From positions 2,914,001 to 2,978,000 of the forward strand of contig NZ_CP134867.1 of the NCBI RefSeq assembly GCF_031954525.1: DNA of 64,000 nucleotides. The letters are read 5' to 3'. The DNA is from Dyella sp. BiH032 (GTDB lineage Bacteria > Pseudomonadota > Gammaproteobacteria > Xanthomonadales > Rhodanobacteraceae). The position numbers were made by a program, and so were the translations under genes. Positions 43,786 to 52,581 of this stretch are shown piece after piece (the stretch's first letter is position 1; each line of letters begins with the position of its first letter). The notes below the pieces were generated by a model. It worked only from the letters and a program-made list of their open reading frames with translations. It was not told where the DNA came from and ran no database searches.

Positions 43786-45288
43786 TCAGAGTCCGGAAAC
43801 CTGCGGCATGCGCAGCTTCACCCAGCGGTTGGCCAGGTCCAGTTCCCACGGCCGGTCGTAGCGGCGAAAGCGATAGCGCCACGAGGCCATGGTGCGCAGA
43901 CCGCGCTTGGCCCAGCCCGGCGTGCGCATGTCCTGCACCGTGGGATAGCGGCAGCGCAGCACCGTGACGAAGTCGTGGATGCGCTGCCGCAGCGCGTCGG
44001 TCAGCCACGGCGCGTCGGCGTGGCAGGCGTAGTCGACCCAGCGCGGCTGCGCCCATTCTTCCGGCGTGGACGGGAACACCACCGGCTCGCCGTGGAGATC
44101 GCGCAGCGGCATCGATGCGCGCTTGCCGCGGTCTTTTTCGTGGCGGCTGCTTTCCGGCAGCGGCGTATAGACATAGACGATGATCTCGGACGCGGGATTG
44201 ATGCGCTTGAGCTCGCGGATGAACTCGAAGGTGTGCTCGGTTTCTTCCTCGGTGTTCTCCGGCGGCGCCACCATGAAGGACAGCTCCGGGATCACCCCGT
44301 GGCGCCGGCACAGCTCGGCCACGGCCAGCGTCTGGTCCGGCCGCGTGCCCTTGCGGATCTCCTTGAGCATCTTGCCGCTGGGCGACTCGGCGCCGATGTA
44401 GGCCATCTTCAGGCGGCTCTTGCGCACCAGCTCCCAGGTGCGCTCGGACAGGTTCAGCAGCGCATCCGCGCGCGCGTAGCACCACCAGGGCATTTCCAGC
44501 TTCGCCATGACTTCCAGCAGCGGGATCATGTCCGCTTCGCGGTCGAAGAAATTGTGGTCGAAGAACTGGACCGAATCCGCGCCCAGCTCGTACTTGAGAT
44601 AGCCCAGCTCGCGCTCCAGCCGCTGCGCCGTCGGCAAGTGCGTGGCGCCGCCGAACAAGGCCGCCACGCCGCAGAAGGTGCAGCGGAAGCGGCAGCCGAG
44701 CGAGGCCTGGTGCGCCGCCGTACGCCGGCCGAGGAAGGTGCGCGCGAGGTAGCGCCGCGGATCGCCCAGCTTCTCGTACGGCAGCTGCCGCGCCGGGTCG
44801 TCCGGCGCGATCGGACGGCTGGCGTTGTGCACCACGCCGCCCTCGCCCTTCCACGACACGCCCGCGACGCGCTCCAGCGGCAGGCCCTGCCCCGCCAGCG
44901 ACGCGACCAGTTCCACCAGGCTCTGCTCGCCCTGCCCGCGGATCGCGTAGTCGACATACGGCGCCGCCAGCGCCGCCTCGGTATAGAGCGTGGGGAAATA
45001 GCCGCCCCAGACGATCGGCAAGTCCGGCCGGTGCGCGCGGATCGCCTGCGACACGGCGATGGCCGGTGCGAGCTGCGGTCCGCCCATTACGCTGAGGCCG
45101 ACCGCGTCGAAGCGTTGTTCGTCCAGCGCGCGCAGCGTCGCGCCCACCACATCGCGGTCGACATTGCCGTCCACGATGCGGCTACCGCCCTGGCGGTCCA
45201 GCGCCGAGGCCAAGTGCAACAGGGCCAGCGGGAAGCGCGCGCTCGCGCGCGAGGTGATGGTGGGATTGATCAGCAGGGTCTGGGGCAT
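43786..45288 (-). CDS. Radical SAM protein with B12-binding-like N-terminus
   Basis: A 500-residue enzyme with a cobalamin-binding-type N-terminal domain (PLALLHLASALDRQGG, DLPIVWGGYFPTL) and a radical SAM core with CRFRCTFC near 198-205. The sequence GAESPSGKMLKEIRKGT corresponds to the second conserved loop. As in the paralogue at 38643 no D-x-H-x-x-G motif is visible. A C-terminal extension (about 390-500) rich in Arg and Trp is of unknown use. It lies between methyltransferase and glycosyltransferase genes in one operon, so its product probably decorates a glycan or lipid carrier (inference). A BchE-like or class B methylase role is possible. Confidence 0.88.
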   Translation of the reverse strand: MPQTLLINPTITSRASARFPLALLHLASALDRQGGSRIVDGNVDRDVVGATLRALDEQRFDAVGLSVMGGPQLAPAIAVSQAIRAHRPDLPIVWGGYFPTLYTEAALAAPYVDYAIRGQGEQSLVELVASLAGQGLPLERVAGVSWKGEGGVVHNASRPIAPDDPARQLPYEKLGDPRRYLARTFLGRRTAAHQASLGCRFRCTFCGVAALFGGATHLPTAQRLERELGYLKYELGADSVQFFDHNFFDREADMIPLLEVMAKLEMPWWCYARADALLNLSERTWELVRKSRLKMAYIGAESPSGKMLKEIRKGTRPDQTLAVAELCRRHGVIPELSFMVAPPENTEEETEHTFEFIRELKRINPASEIIVYVYTPLPESSRHEKDRGKRASMPLRDLHGEPVVFPSTPEEWAQPRWVDYACHADAPWLTDALRQRIHDFVTVLRCRYPTVQDMRTPGWAKRGLRTMASWRYRFRRYDRPWELDLANRWVKLRMPQVSGL

Positions 45289-45303
45289 GGCGGTCGCGGC
45301 GCC

Positions 45304-46002
45304 TCAGCGGCGCCTTTGCAGGCGGAAGACCAGGGCCACCGGCACCGCGAGCGCGGCCGGGTCGAAACGCGCGCCGGGCGGGATGTCCCCGGGATCGAGC
45401 ATCGGCTCGCGTACATCCTCGATCGTCAGGCCGGCGGCGGCGCAGGCGCGATGCCAGTGGCTGTAGAGATGCGGCGTGTGGCGCGCGGCGTAGCGTTGCC
45501 CGTCCACCTTGAAGTCGCGCAGCCAGCCGAGCGCATGGCCGATGGGATGGAAATCGCTGCACAGCACGGTGCCGCCCGGCCGCGTCGCGCGGCTCAGCTC
45601 GGCCAGCGCGCCGGCCAGGTCCGGCACGTGGCCGAGCACCAGGCCGCACACCGTGACGTCCGCCGTGCCGTCGGCCACCGGCAGGGACGCGACGCTGCCG
45701 ATGGACAAAGCCAGCTCGGCCTGCGTGCGCACGCCGCTCAGTTCGGCCTCCGCGCGCGCCAGCATCGCCGCCGACAGATCGACGCCCGTCAGCCGCGCCG
45801 CACCGCGCCGCCGGGCATGCAGCAGATAGCGCCCGCTGCCGCAGCCGGCATCCAGCACCGCCTGGCCGCGCAGGTCGCCGGGCAGCATCGCAAGCATCAC
45901 GCGCTCCTCCGCCTGCATTACCGGGTTGTGCGCATGCGCGGGATAGCTCTGCGCCCACAGCGCATAGGCGGCCTCGGGTTCGAGCAGGATGGCCTGGTTC
46001 AT
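45304..46002 (-). CDS. Class I SAM-dependent methyltransferase
   Basis: A 232-residue methyltransferase with motif I VLDAGCGSGRYLLHARRRG, acidic loop TGVDLSAAMLARAEAE and motif II-like ADVTVCGLVLGHVPD. The fold and length match the UbiE/Methyltransf_11 class. Substrate unknown. Its start overlaps the amidohydrolase stop by ATGA; the next gene, radical SAM, begins 15 bp after its stop. Confidence 0.88.
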   Translation of the reverse strand: MNQAILLEPEAAYALWAQSYPAHAHNPVMQAEERVMLAMLPGDLRGQAVLDAGCGSGRYLLHARRRGAARLTGVDLSAAMLARAEAELSGVRTQAELALSIGSVASLPVADGTADVTVCGLVLGHVPDLAGALAELSRATRPGGTVLCSDFHPIGHALGWLRDFKVDGQRYAARHTPHLYSHWHRACAAAGLTIEDVREPMLDPGDIPPGARFDPAALAVPVALVFRLQRRR

Positions 46003-47204
46003 TCGCGCGCTCCCGCCGCGATGGCCGGCGACGCACCGGCATCGATCAGCCGCTCCAGCCCCGGCTCCAACGCGAGCAAGGCCGGGTCGGCAAGCGCGGC
46101 GGCGATCAGCTTGGGACGTCCGTCCAGCGTTACCGGCACCGCGTCGATCCCCGCGGCGGTGAACCAGTCGGCGAAATCCGGATCGGCGATCTGTGGCAGC
46201 CCGTCGCGCACGACGGCGCGCAGCTCGCTGCGCTGCAGGCCCACCAGATTCGCCGCGGGATCGCCGCCACGATCCTCCACGATCAGCAGATCGGCCGGCA
46301 CGCCGGGAGCCAGGCGTCCGCGCGCCGGCAGGCGCAGGACGTCGGCCGCGCGCGCGGTGACCAGCGGCAACAGCGCGGCGGCATCGAGGCCGCTCAGCGC
46401 GGCGGCGACGCACAGCTCTTCCAGCAGATCGCGCGCGCCGCTCAGGCGCGAATCGCTGCCCAGGGCCAGGCGGCCGGCGGCATGCAGTCGCCGCGGATGG
46501 AGCGTGCGTCCGAGCAGCGCGAGATTGCTCGACGGACACCACACCACGGCGGCGCCTCGTTCGATGACGCGCTCGATGTCACGTGCGTCGAGGCCGACGC
46601 CATGGATCAGCACCGTGCGCGCGTCCAGGCAGCCGAGTCGCTCCAGTTGTTCCAGTTCGCCCTGCGCCACCGCGTCGGTGCCTTCGGCGAGATGGATCAT
46701 CCACGGCGCGTCCGCCGCCGTAGCGTCGAAGCTCGCGCGCACGGGCGGGCCGTAATCCGGCCAGCCCAGCGCATAGGCCCAGCCGTGGCCGCGCAGCAGC
46801 GCCACCGGAAAGTCCGGAGCGTCGAGCGCGGGATGCCATGGATCGTGGTGTGCCACGCAGGTCACGCCGGCCAGCAGATTCTTCAGCGCCCCATGGCGCA
46901 GCCGCAGCGCCTTGGGCACGGCCAGCGCCGCGGCGACTGCCGGTTCGGCGAAGTGCGCCTGGAACGCCTCGATCCATGCGTAGCTGTTGGGAAACGGCGC
47001 GCCTGCCGGCAGCGGCGGCACCGCGTTGACGTGCAGGTGCTCGTGCGCATTGACCAGGCCAGGAAACACCAGATGCCCGCGCAGGTCGACGCGGAAGTCG
47101 CGCCACGCCGGCGCCTCCGCGAAGCATCCGTCGCGCAGCGCCAGCGGCGTGCGTGACGGACCGTCGGGCATCATCCAGGTCGCGCCGTGCAGGCTCGCGT
47201 CCAT
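45999..47204 (-). CDS. Metal-dependent amidohydrolase (TrzA/AtzA-like)
   Basis: A 401-residue amidohydrolase-superfamily protein. The metal ligands are in place: H-x-H in GLVNAHEHLHVN, His in MIHLAEGTD, His in LIHGVGL and Asp in ALGSDSRLSG. The flanking small beta domain (about 1-45 and 310-400) is typical. Relatives deaminate or hydrolyse ring C-N bonds. Finding one between methyltransferases and a radical SAM enzyme in a glycan operon is unusual; the substrate may be a sugar-linked amine or amide (inference). The start is one base after the upstream stop. Confidence 0.88.
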   Translation of the reverse strand: MDASLHGATWMMPDGPSRTPLALRDGCFAEAPAWRDFRVDLRGHLVFPGLVNAHEHLHVNAVPPLPAGAPFPNSYAWIEAFQAHFAEPAVAAALAVPKALRLRHGALKNLLAGVTCVAHHDPWHPALDAPDFPVALLRGHGWAYALGWPDYGPPVRASFDATAADAPWMIHLAEGTDAVAQGELEQLERLGCLDARTVLIHGVGLDARDIERVIERGAAVVWCPSSNLALLGRTLHPRRLHAAGRLALGSDSRLSGARDLLEELCVAAALSGLDAAALLPLVTARAADVLRLPARGRLAPGVPADLLIVEDRGGDPAANLVGLQRSELRAVVRDGLPQIADPDFADWFTAAGIDAVPVTLDGRPKLIAAALADPALLALEPGLERLIDAGASPAIAAGARE

Positions 47205-47205
47205 G

Positions 47206-48060
47206 TCAGCGCCGGCGCAGCACGATCAGGAAGTGATCGCCCATGTCGCGCAGCAGCGGCAGCGCGCCGAAGCGATCGTCCAGGCGCCCTAGCCGCTCGT
47301 ACCCATCCGGTCGCCGGCGGTAGCGCTCGACCAGATAGGGCGGCGGCATGAACAGGCTCAGCGCACGGTAGCTCTCCAGCGCGAAGCCATCCGCGAAGGC
47401 GCGGTAGAACTCGCGCGGCAGGTAGTAGCGCGTCCAGATCGTGTGGCGGTTCATGCCCACCGGCGTCGCGCCGCGCGCGGCACGCACCATCGCGCGGCGG
47501 AAGCGCCCGCGGCGGACGTAATGCACCACTTCCCAGGGACAGATGCGCCCGATCACCGAGAACACCAGCATGCCGCCGGGCCGCACCAGGCGCGCGCATT
47601 GCGCGGCGACCGCAGGCAGGTCCAGCGCGCAGTTGAGCGGGCCGAAATTGGAATACATGCCATCGAAGGCGCCGTCGAACGACGCATCGAGCTTCGCCAG
47701 CTCCTGCACGCCGAGATGCCTGGCGTCGAGCATGGATTCCAGTCCCCCGGCGGCCGCGCGTTCGCGCGTGCGCTCGACCATCCGCGGCGACCAGTCGGTG
47801 GCCAGCACGCGAAAGCCGCGCCGCGCGAATTCGGCCGCGTCCAGCCCGGTGCCGCAGCCTAGGTCCATCAGCTGCGAGCCGGCGGGAAACAGGCGCTGCA
47901 CGGTCTCCCACAGCGTCAGCCGCATGCGCTGGATCAGCTCGTTGTTGCCGCGCGGACCGTCGTAATCGGCCGCCACGCTGTCGAACGCGCGCTGCGTGTC
48001 GAGCAGGCGTGCATCGTCGTCGACCGGTAAGGCGAGATCGTGCGGGCTGCTGGTTTCCAA
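47206..48060 (-). CDS. Class I SAM-dependent methyltransferase
   Basis: A 284-residue methyltransferase with motif I LMDLGCGTGLDAAEFARRG, TDWSPRMVERTRE after it and VRPGGMLVFSVIG later. The start codon is TTG 48060, preceded by GGAG at good spacing; there is no suitable ATG. It is the first gene of the six-gene operon that runs to 41566 and is separated from the Wzz gene by 340 bp containing repeats. Confidence 0.87.
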   Translation of the reverse strand: METSSPHDLALPVDDDARLLDTQRAFDSVAADYDGPRGNNELIQRMRLTLWETVQRLFPAGSQLMDLGCGTGLDAAEFARRGFRVLATDWSPRMVERTRERAAAGGLESMLDARHLGVQELAKLDASFDGAFDGMYSNFGPLNCALDLPAVAAQCARLVRPGGMLVFSVIGRICPWEVVHYVRRGRFRRAMVRAARGATPVGMNRHTIWTRYYLPREFYRAFADGFALESYRALSLFMPPPYLVERYRRRPDGYERLGRLDDRFGALPLLRDMGDHFLIVLRRR

Positions 48061-48071
48061 CGGTGCTGCTC

Positions 48072-48127
48072 CTAGTGGGTGCGGTCTAGTGGGTGCGGTC
48101 TAGTGGGTGTGGTCTAGTGGGTGCGGT
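48072..48127. repeat. Four tandem copies of a 14-bp unit
   Basis: The unit CTAGTGGGTGCGGT is repeated four times; the third copy has one C-to-T change. A partial fifth copy follows. It sits 12 bp upstream of the TTG start of the methyltransferase, so copy-number changes could alter expression. Confidence 0.9.
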
Positions 48128-48201
48128 CTGGTGGCCGGTTCGGGGCGATGGCTGCGCGGACGGATGGATGAGGCGTTCGCCGGGGCGCCCCACCTTGGTC
48201 A

Positions 48202-48314
48202 TTCCGGCGCAGGCCGGAATCCAGTGGCCTCGTCGAGGCTTTCGCGAAAGACGCAGACGTCGGCTCTTACGCACGCCGGGTCGTTCCGCGACTGGATTCC
48301 GGCCTGCGCCGGAA
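48202..48314. repeat. 24-nt perfect inverted repeat of a REP-like sequence
   Basis: The sequence starting TTCCGGCGCAGGCCGGAA at 48202-48225 is exactly reverse-complemented at 48291-48314, 65 bp apart. Each arm is itself a near-palindrome. Related single copies lie near 14550 and 56860, at the left edges of the two structured repeats. Confidence 0.85.
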
Positions 48315-48399
48315 CGTCGGTCGATGAGCAGCTCAGCCAGATCCGACGCCTATGGACTTCCGAACCGAGCCCTCACCATGCCGCCCCAGTGAGTGCCAC

Positions 48400-49242
48400 T
48401 CACCCCGCCTTCGGTTGCTTCGCACGCCGGCGCGCATCGCCCGCCACCGCCACGAACAAGCCCAAGCCCAGTCCGCCCAGCACGCCCAGCCCCAGGATCA
48501 GCACGCGGTTCGGCGCGACCGGATGGTCCGGCTGGTAGATCGGCCACGGCATCGAGGTGTCGAAGGTGTAACTGGCGCTCAAGCGGGCGGTCAGGTCGTC
48601 CTTGGCCTGGCGAAGCTCGCGCACTTCGGTTTCCTTGCCGGCGAGCAGCAGGCCGGCGGCCAGCGCGGGCCCCTGCCCGCTCATGCTCTCTCGATTCCCC
48701 GCAGCGGCGCGCAGCCCATCGCGCGTGGCGGTCGCCTCGCGCAATGCCGCCTGCACTTCGCCGAGTCGCCCGCGCGCCTGCGCCAGCGGTTCGGCCAGCA
48801 GGCGCTGGTGGATCGCATGCAGCTGGTCCACCGTCGCCTGCGCCAGGCGTCGCGCGAGTGCCGGCGATGCGGCGCGCACGCTGATCTTGATCAGTCCCGC
48901 ATAGAACGAGGGTTCCACCTTGAGGCTGCTCCGGTAGAGACCGCCCTCCGGCGACTTCAGCGGGATGCCGGCGCTCTGCAATACCTCGTTCTGGAACGCC
49001 ACGGTCTGCAGGCGCTCGATCACGCGCTGGAAGGGTTCCGGCCGCGGGTCCTGTCCCGCGGGCTGGGTGGCGACCTGGCCTACCTGGACCCAGGCCTGCG
49101 CTTCCCAGCGCGGCTTGGCCAGCATCGCGTAGGCCACGGCCAGCGCCAGCACCGCCAGTGCGGCGACGGCGAAGCCGCGCCACTGGCGGACCAGGATCCG
49201 CCACAGGTCGACCAGATAGATTTCGTCACGTTGCATGGTCAT
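48400..49242 (-). CDS. Wzz-type chain-length determinant
   Basis: A 280-residue inner-membrane protein of the Wzz/polysaccharide co-polymerase family. It has two membrane helices, near 24-42 (FAVAALAVLALAVAYAML) and 247-267 (VLILGLGVLGGLGLGLFVAVAG), enclosing a periplasmic helical domain. The Pro-rich segment before helix 2 (MPWPIYQPDHPVAPNR) is typical. It regulates polymer length with the Wzy polymerase encoded next to it, sharing an ATGA overlap. No tyrosine-kinase domain is fused. Confidence 0.88.
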   Translation of the reverse strand: MTMQRDEIYLVDLWRILVRQWRGFAVAALAVLALAVAYAMLAKPRWEAQAWVQVGQVATQPAGQDPRPEPFQRVIERLQTVAFQNEVLQSAGIPLKSPEGGLYRSSLKVEPSFYAGLIKISVRAASPALARRLAQATVDQLHAIHQRLLAEPLAQARGRLGEVQAALREATATRDGLRAAAGNRESMSGQGPALAAGLLLAGKETEVRELRQAKDDLTARLSASYTFDTSMPWPIYQPDHPVAPNRVLILGLGVLGGLGLGLFVAVAGDARRRAKQPKAG

Positions 49243-50387
49243 CGGCTCGTCGGGGCATCGAGGAAAGAAGGAGCGGCACGCCGGTTCGGCAGCCAGGCGG
49301 CGAACAACTGCATCAGCAGGCACAGCGCGATGAAGCCCGCGCTCATGAAGGTGAAGGCCTGCGGCGCGAACGGCGCCATCGCGGCGACGTAGGCCATGCG
49401 CAGGAAGATCAGCAGGGAAAACAGCGACGGCGCGGCACGCATCCGCCGCACGCTCCACACCAGCAGCCCATACAGCGCCAGGATCGCGGCGAATGCGCCG
49501 GCCGGGCCCAGCGCCATCAGGAACGGGAAGAACTCCGTGCCGACGTTGATGGTGGGCGAGTCCAGCGGAATGCCCGTGCCGGCCGTCGCAATGGAGCCGC
49601 GCATCGGCACCAGCTGGTTCAGCAGGAAATCGGCGTTGACGTAGTGCTTGGCCAGGATCGAGGCAAAGTTGTACGGCCCGGCGCTGACATAGAGCAGCAA
49701 CCACTTCACCCCCGGCGGCGACTCACGGTACAGCGCGCCGAACGGCAGCGTCACGCCCTCCAGCGGCCCCGAGCGCAGGATGCCCAGCACCGCGAACAAG
49801 ACCATGCCGGCCAAGGCGAGGCCCGCTACGGCCGGCCATGGCAGGCGGCGTCCTTCCCCGCGCCGCATCACCAGCACCAGCCCCACGGAAAACAGCGAGG
49901 CGAAGATGCGGTTGCGGTCGATCACCAGGATCGGGAACACGATGCCGGCCAACACCAGCCCGTAGCGCAACCAGCGGTTGCGCGCGCAGAGCAGGCCCAC
50001 CGGCGGCAGCACCCAGCACCATGCGGAAAGATGGCGGATGTGCTCGCGCCCGCCTTCCATCTGCGCATACGCCGAAGGCTTGTCGAACAATGGGATGGGA
50101 AACAGCACCAGGTCGAGCACGCAGAACAGCGTCACCAGGGCGCAGAAGGCGAAGGCAACGAAGGCCTCCCGCGTGCCGGCGTACTTCCGCTCCGCGATGC
50201 GCGCGAACGGCGGCAGGCGCGGCCCCGCCACCAGGTCGAACACCAGCACGGCCAGCGCCGCCGTCGCCAGCAGGCCGATGCCGCCCAGGTAGCCCTCGGG
50301 CATGTCGTAGGTGAGCAGGGTCGCCGCGCAGGCGAACAGCAGCGGCAGGCTCAGGTAGGTCGACGGGAAACGCAGCAGCGTTTTCAT
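49239..50387 (-). CDS. Wzy-like O-antigen/exopolysaccharide polymerase
   Basis: A 382-residue polytopic membrane protein with about ten hydrophobic spans and a long periplasmic loop (about 215-280), as in Wzy polymerases. Sequence identity is naturally low in this family, so the call rests on topology and position between the Wzz and glycosyltransferase/Wzx genes. It would join lipid-linked repeat units in the periplasm. ATGA overlaps on both sides place it firmly in the operon. Confidence 0.78.
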   Translation of the reverse strand: MKTLLRFPSTYLSLPLLFACAATLLTYDMPEGYLGGIGLLATAALAVLVFDLVAGPRLPPFARIAERKYAGTREAFVAFAFCALVTLFCVLDLVLFPIPLFDKPSAYAQMEGGREHIRHLSAWCWVLPPVGLLCARNRWLRYGLVLAGIVFPILVIDRNRIFASLFSVGLVLVMRRGEGRRLPWPAVAGLALAGMVLFAVLGILRSGPLEGVTLPFGALYRESPPGVKWLLLYVSAGPYNFASILAKHYVNADFLLNQLVPMRGSIATAGTGIPLDSPTINVGTEFFPFLMALGPAGAFAAILALYGLLVWSVRRMRAAPSLFSLLIFLRMAYVAAMAPFAPQAFTFMSAGFIALCLLMQLFAAWLPNRRAAPSFLDAPTSR

Positions 50388-51328
50388 GCGCGCCTCGCCA
50401 CCGGGTGCGGCGAGAGGTGCCGCAACTTCGACATGCCGCGCAGCGCCATGCAGGTCAGCAGGTGCAGGCCGAGCCGCAGCGGATGCCGGCGCAGGTACGC
50501 CACCTTCGCGCCGATGTAGTGCGCCTGTGCCTTCAGCAGCAGGCGGTCGGGACCTTCGAACAGTTCGAGGCGGCGCTCCGCGACGCGCCGCGATTCCGTG
50601 AGGTTGGCGATGCGTGTGGCGACGTGGCGCGTCTTGCTCAGGTTGGCATCGTGCAGGCGATACGCACACACCGGCGCGTCGACGAAACCGAGCGCGTCGC
50701 GCGCCGCCAGACGCAGGAAGAAATCCCAGTCGTCGATGCGCAGCTGCTCGGTCCAGCCGGCGATCTGCGCCGGCGCGTGGCGGCGCAGCAGCGCGACGGG
50801 CCCGCCGATCGCCCACTGCGCGATCACCGCGCGGCGGATGCCTTCGTCCGTCGCGTAGAGCCGCTTGTCGGCGCCGTGCAATTCGCGCATGCCGCTGCCA
50901 TGCAGGCGGTTGCCGTAGCGGTCGACGACGATGGAATCGCCGATCGCCGCCGACTTGCCCGGGTGCGCCTGCAGGTAGCGCACCAGCAGCTGGGTACCGC
51001 CCGGCAGCAGGAAGTCGTCGCTGGCGCCGAGCCGGAGAAAATCGCCCCGCGCGAGCGAGGCCAATTCGTTGAGCGTGGCGGCGACACCGCGGTTTTCGCG
51101 CTGCCGGAAGGTGATCGGCAGCGCTCCTTCGTGCCGCGCGATCCAGCCGGCGATCTTGGCCGCCGTACCGTCGACCGAGCCGTCGTCGATCACCACCAGC
51201 TCCTTGGCCGGATACGCATCCTCCAGCACGCTGTCCAGGCAGCGCAGTACGAAGCGCTCGTGGTTGTACGCCGGGACGAGGATGGATACGAGCGGCAGGG
51301 TTTCGCTGGCCTGGGTCTCGCCGGTCAT
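50384..51328 (-). CDS. GT2-family glycosyltransferase
   Basis: A 314-residue GT-A enzyme: VSILVPAYNHERFVLRCLDSVL, then VVIDDGSVDGTAAK and a D-x-D-like GASDDFLLPGG. The later WTEQLRIDDWDFFLRLA motif is common in GT2 proteins that build exopolysaccharides. Donor and acceptor unknown. ATGA overlaps link it to the Wzx and Wzy genes. Confidence 0.9.
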   Translation of the reverse strand: MTGETQASETLPLVSILVPAYNHERFVLRCLDSVLEDAYPAKELVVIDDGSVDGTAAKIAGWIARHEGALPITFRQRENRGVAATLNELASLARGDFLRLGASDDFLLPGGTQLLVRYLQAHPGKSAAIGDSIVVDRYGNRLHGSGMRELHGADKRLYATDEGIRRAVIAQWAIGGPVALLRRHAPAQIAGWTEQLRIDDWDFFLRLAARDALGFVDAPVCAYRLHDANLSKTRHVATRIANLTESRRVAERRLELFEGPDRLLLKAQAHYIGAKVAYLRRHPLRLGLHLLTCMALRGMSKLRHLSPHPVARRA

Positions 51329-52581
51329 GGCTGGAGGCTCCCCAGGTAGCGCCGCGCCACCAGCAGGTTGAAGGCCAGGTACAGCGCGTAGTTCGTGGTG
51401 AAGGCGTAGACCGCGCCCACCAGCCCGAAGCGCGCGGTGAAGGCGAATACCAGCCCCAGGTACGTCGCCGCGAAGACGAACTCCGACAGCACGAACAGGC
51501 CGGTCATGGCCTTGGCCAGCATCAGGTACGAGAGGACGAAGGCGGCGATCTTGGTCACGTCGCCGATCAGCTGCGGCCCGTACAGCGCATTCGCGGCGCC
51601 GAAGTCGGCACTGAACAGCAGGCGCGTCACCCATTCCCGCGTCACGTAGATCAGCAGCGCCAGCACGGCGGCGGCCGGCAGCAGCTGGCGCCAGGCCAGG
51701 CGAATTTCCTTGCGCAATGCCTCACGCTCGTGGATCGCCGCCAGCTTCGGCAGGTAGTAGACGTTGATCGCGGTGGTGAGGAACAGCAGGTAGGCATCGG
51801 ATACGCGGGTCACCGCCTGCCAATAGCCCACCTGCTCCCAGCCGAACTGCGCGGCGAGATGGTCGCGCACCGCGATGTTCACCAGCGGTGCGCACAGCGC
51901 CGAGCTGAGCGTCATCAGCGAGAACGTGGCCAGCCGCACGATCATGTCGCGGTCGAAGCCGGCCTTCAGCATGCCGAGGCGGAAATCCGGGCTGCGCCAC
52001 CATGCCGGCAGGCCCACCGCCAGCCACAGCAACTGGCCCAGCACCAGGGCCAGCAGCGCGCCGTAAAGCCCAAGCCGCCACGATAGCCACGCCGCCAGCA
52101 CGATGCTCAGCGCCGACCCGACCACCTGGATGAAGACCAGCCGGCGCACGTCCATGAAGCCATTGATCACCGCCAGCAGATAGTTGCTCAGGGCGATGCC
52201 CACCTGCGCGAACGCCAGCACCTTCAGCAGGCTTTCGTAGCGCGCGTCGTCCAGCAGCCACAGCGCGAGCTGCCGGCTGAACAGCAGCGCCGCCAGCCCC
52301 ATCAGCACGGCGGCGCACAGCGCATAGGCCAGCGCCGCGCGCAGCAGGCGCGACAGCCGCTCGGGGTCGTCGCGATACTCCGCCACGTACTTCACGATCG
52401 CCGCGCTGATGCCGCCGCCCGCCAGTACCGCCAGCAGCGACATCAGGCTCATGAACTGCCCCAGCTTGCCCACGCCGTCCGGCCCGGCCGCCCACGCGAC
52501 CAGCTTGACCACCACCAGGCCCGCGACGAGGCGCGCGGCGGTGCCGATGGCGCTGTACAGGCCGGCGCGCGCGATGTTCAT
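51325..52581 (-). CDS. Wzx-type lipid-linked oligosaccharide flippase
   Basis: A 418-residue membrane protein with about 12 spans of the polysaccharide-flippase (MOP) fold; it resembles the WzxE-like subgroup that handles Fuc4NAc-containing units. It would move the undecaprenyl-linked repeat unit to the periplasm for Wzy. The ATG at 52581 overlaps the FdtB stop. Confidence 0.87.
   Translation of the reverse strand: MNIARAGLYSAIGTAARLVAGLVVVKLVAWAAGPDGVGKLGQFMSLMSLLAVLAGGGISAAIVKYVAEYRDDPERLSRLLRAALAYALCAAVLMGLAALLFSRQLALWLLDDARYESLLKVLAFAQVGIALSNYLLAVINGFMDVRRLVFIQVVGSALSIVLAAWLSWRLGLYGALLALVLGQLLWLAVGLPAWWRSPDFRLGMLKAGFDRDMIVRLATFSLMTLSSALCAPLVNIAVRDHLAAQFGWEQVGYWQAVTRVSDAYLLFLTTAINVYYLPKLAAIHEREALRKEIRLAWRQLLPAAAVLALLIYVTREWVTRLLFSADFGAANALYGPQLIGDVTKIAAFVLSYLMLAKAMTGLFVLSEFVFAATYLGLVFAFTARFGLVGAVYAFTTNYALYLAFNLLVARRYLGSLQP

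Larger units (their letters stand above)
48061..48399. other. Repeat-rich spacer between the two glycan operons
   Basis: No gene is supported. It contains a 14-bp tandem repeat and a 24-nt inverted repeat (listed separately). A promoter for the downstream operon is expected but was not recognised. Confidence 0.55.
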
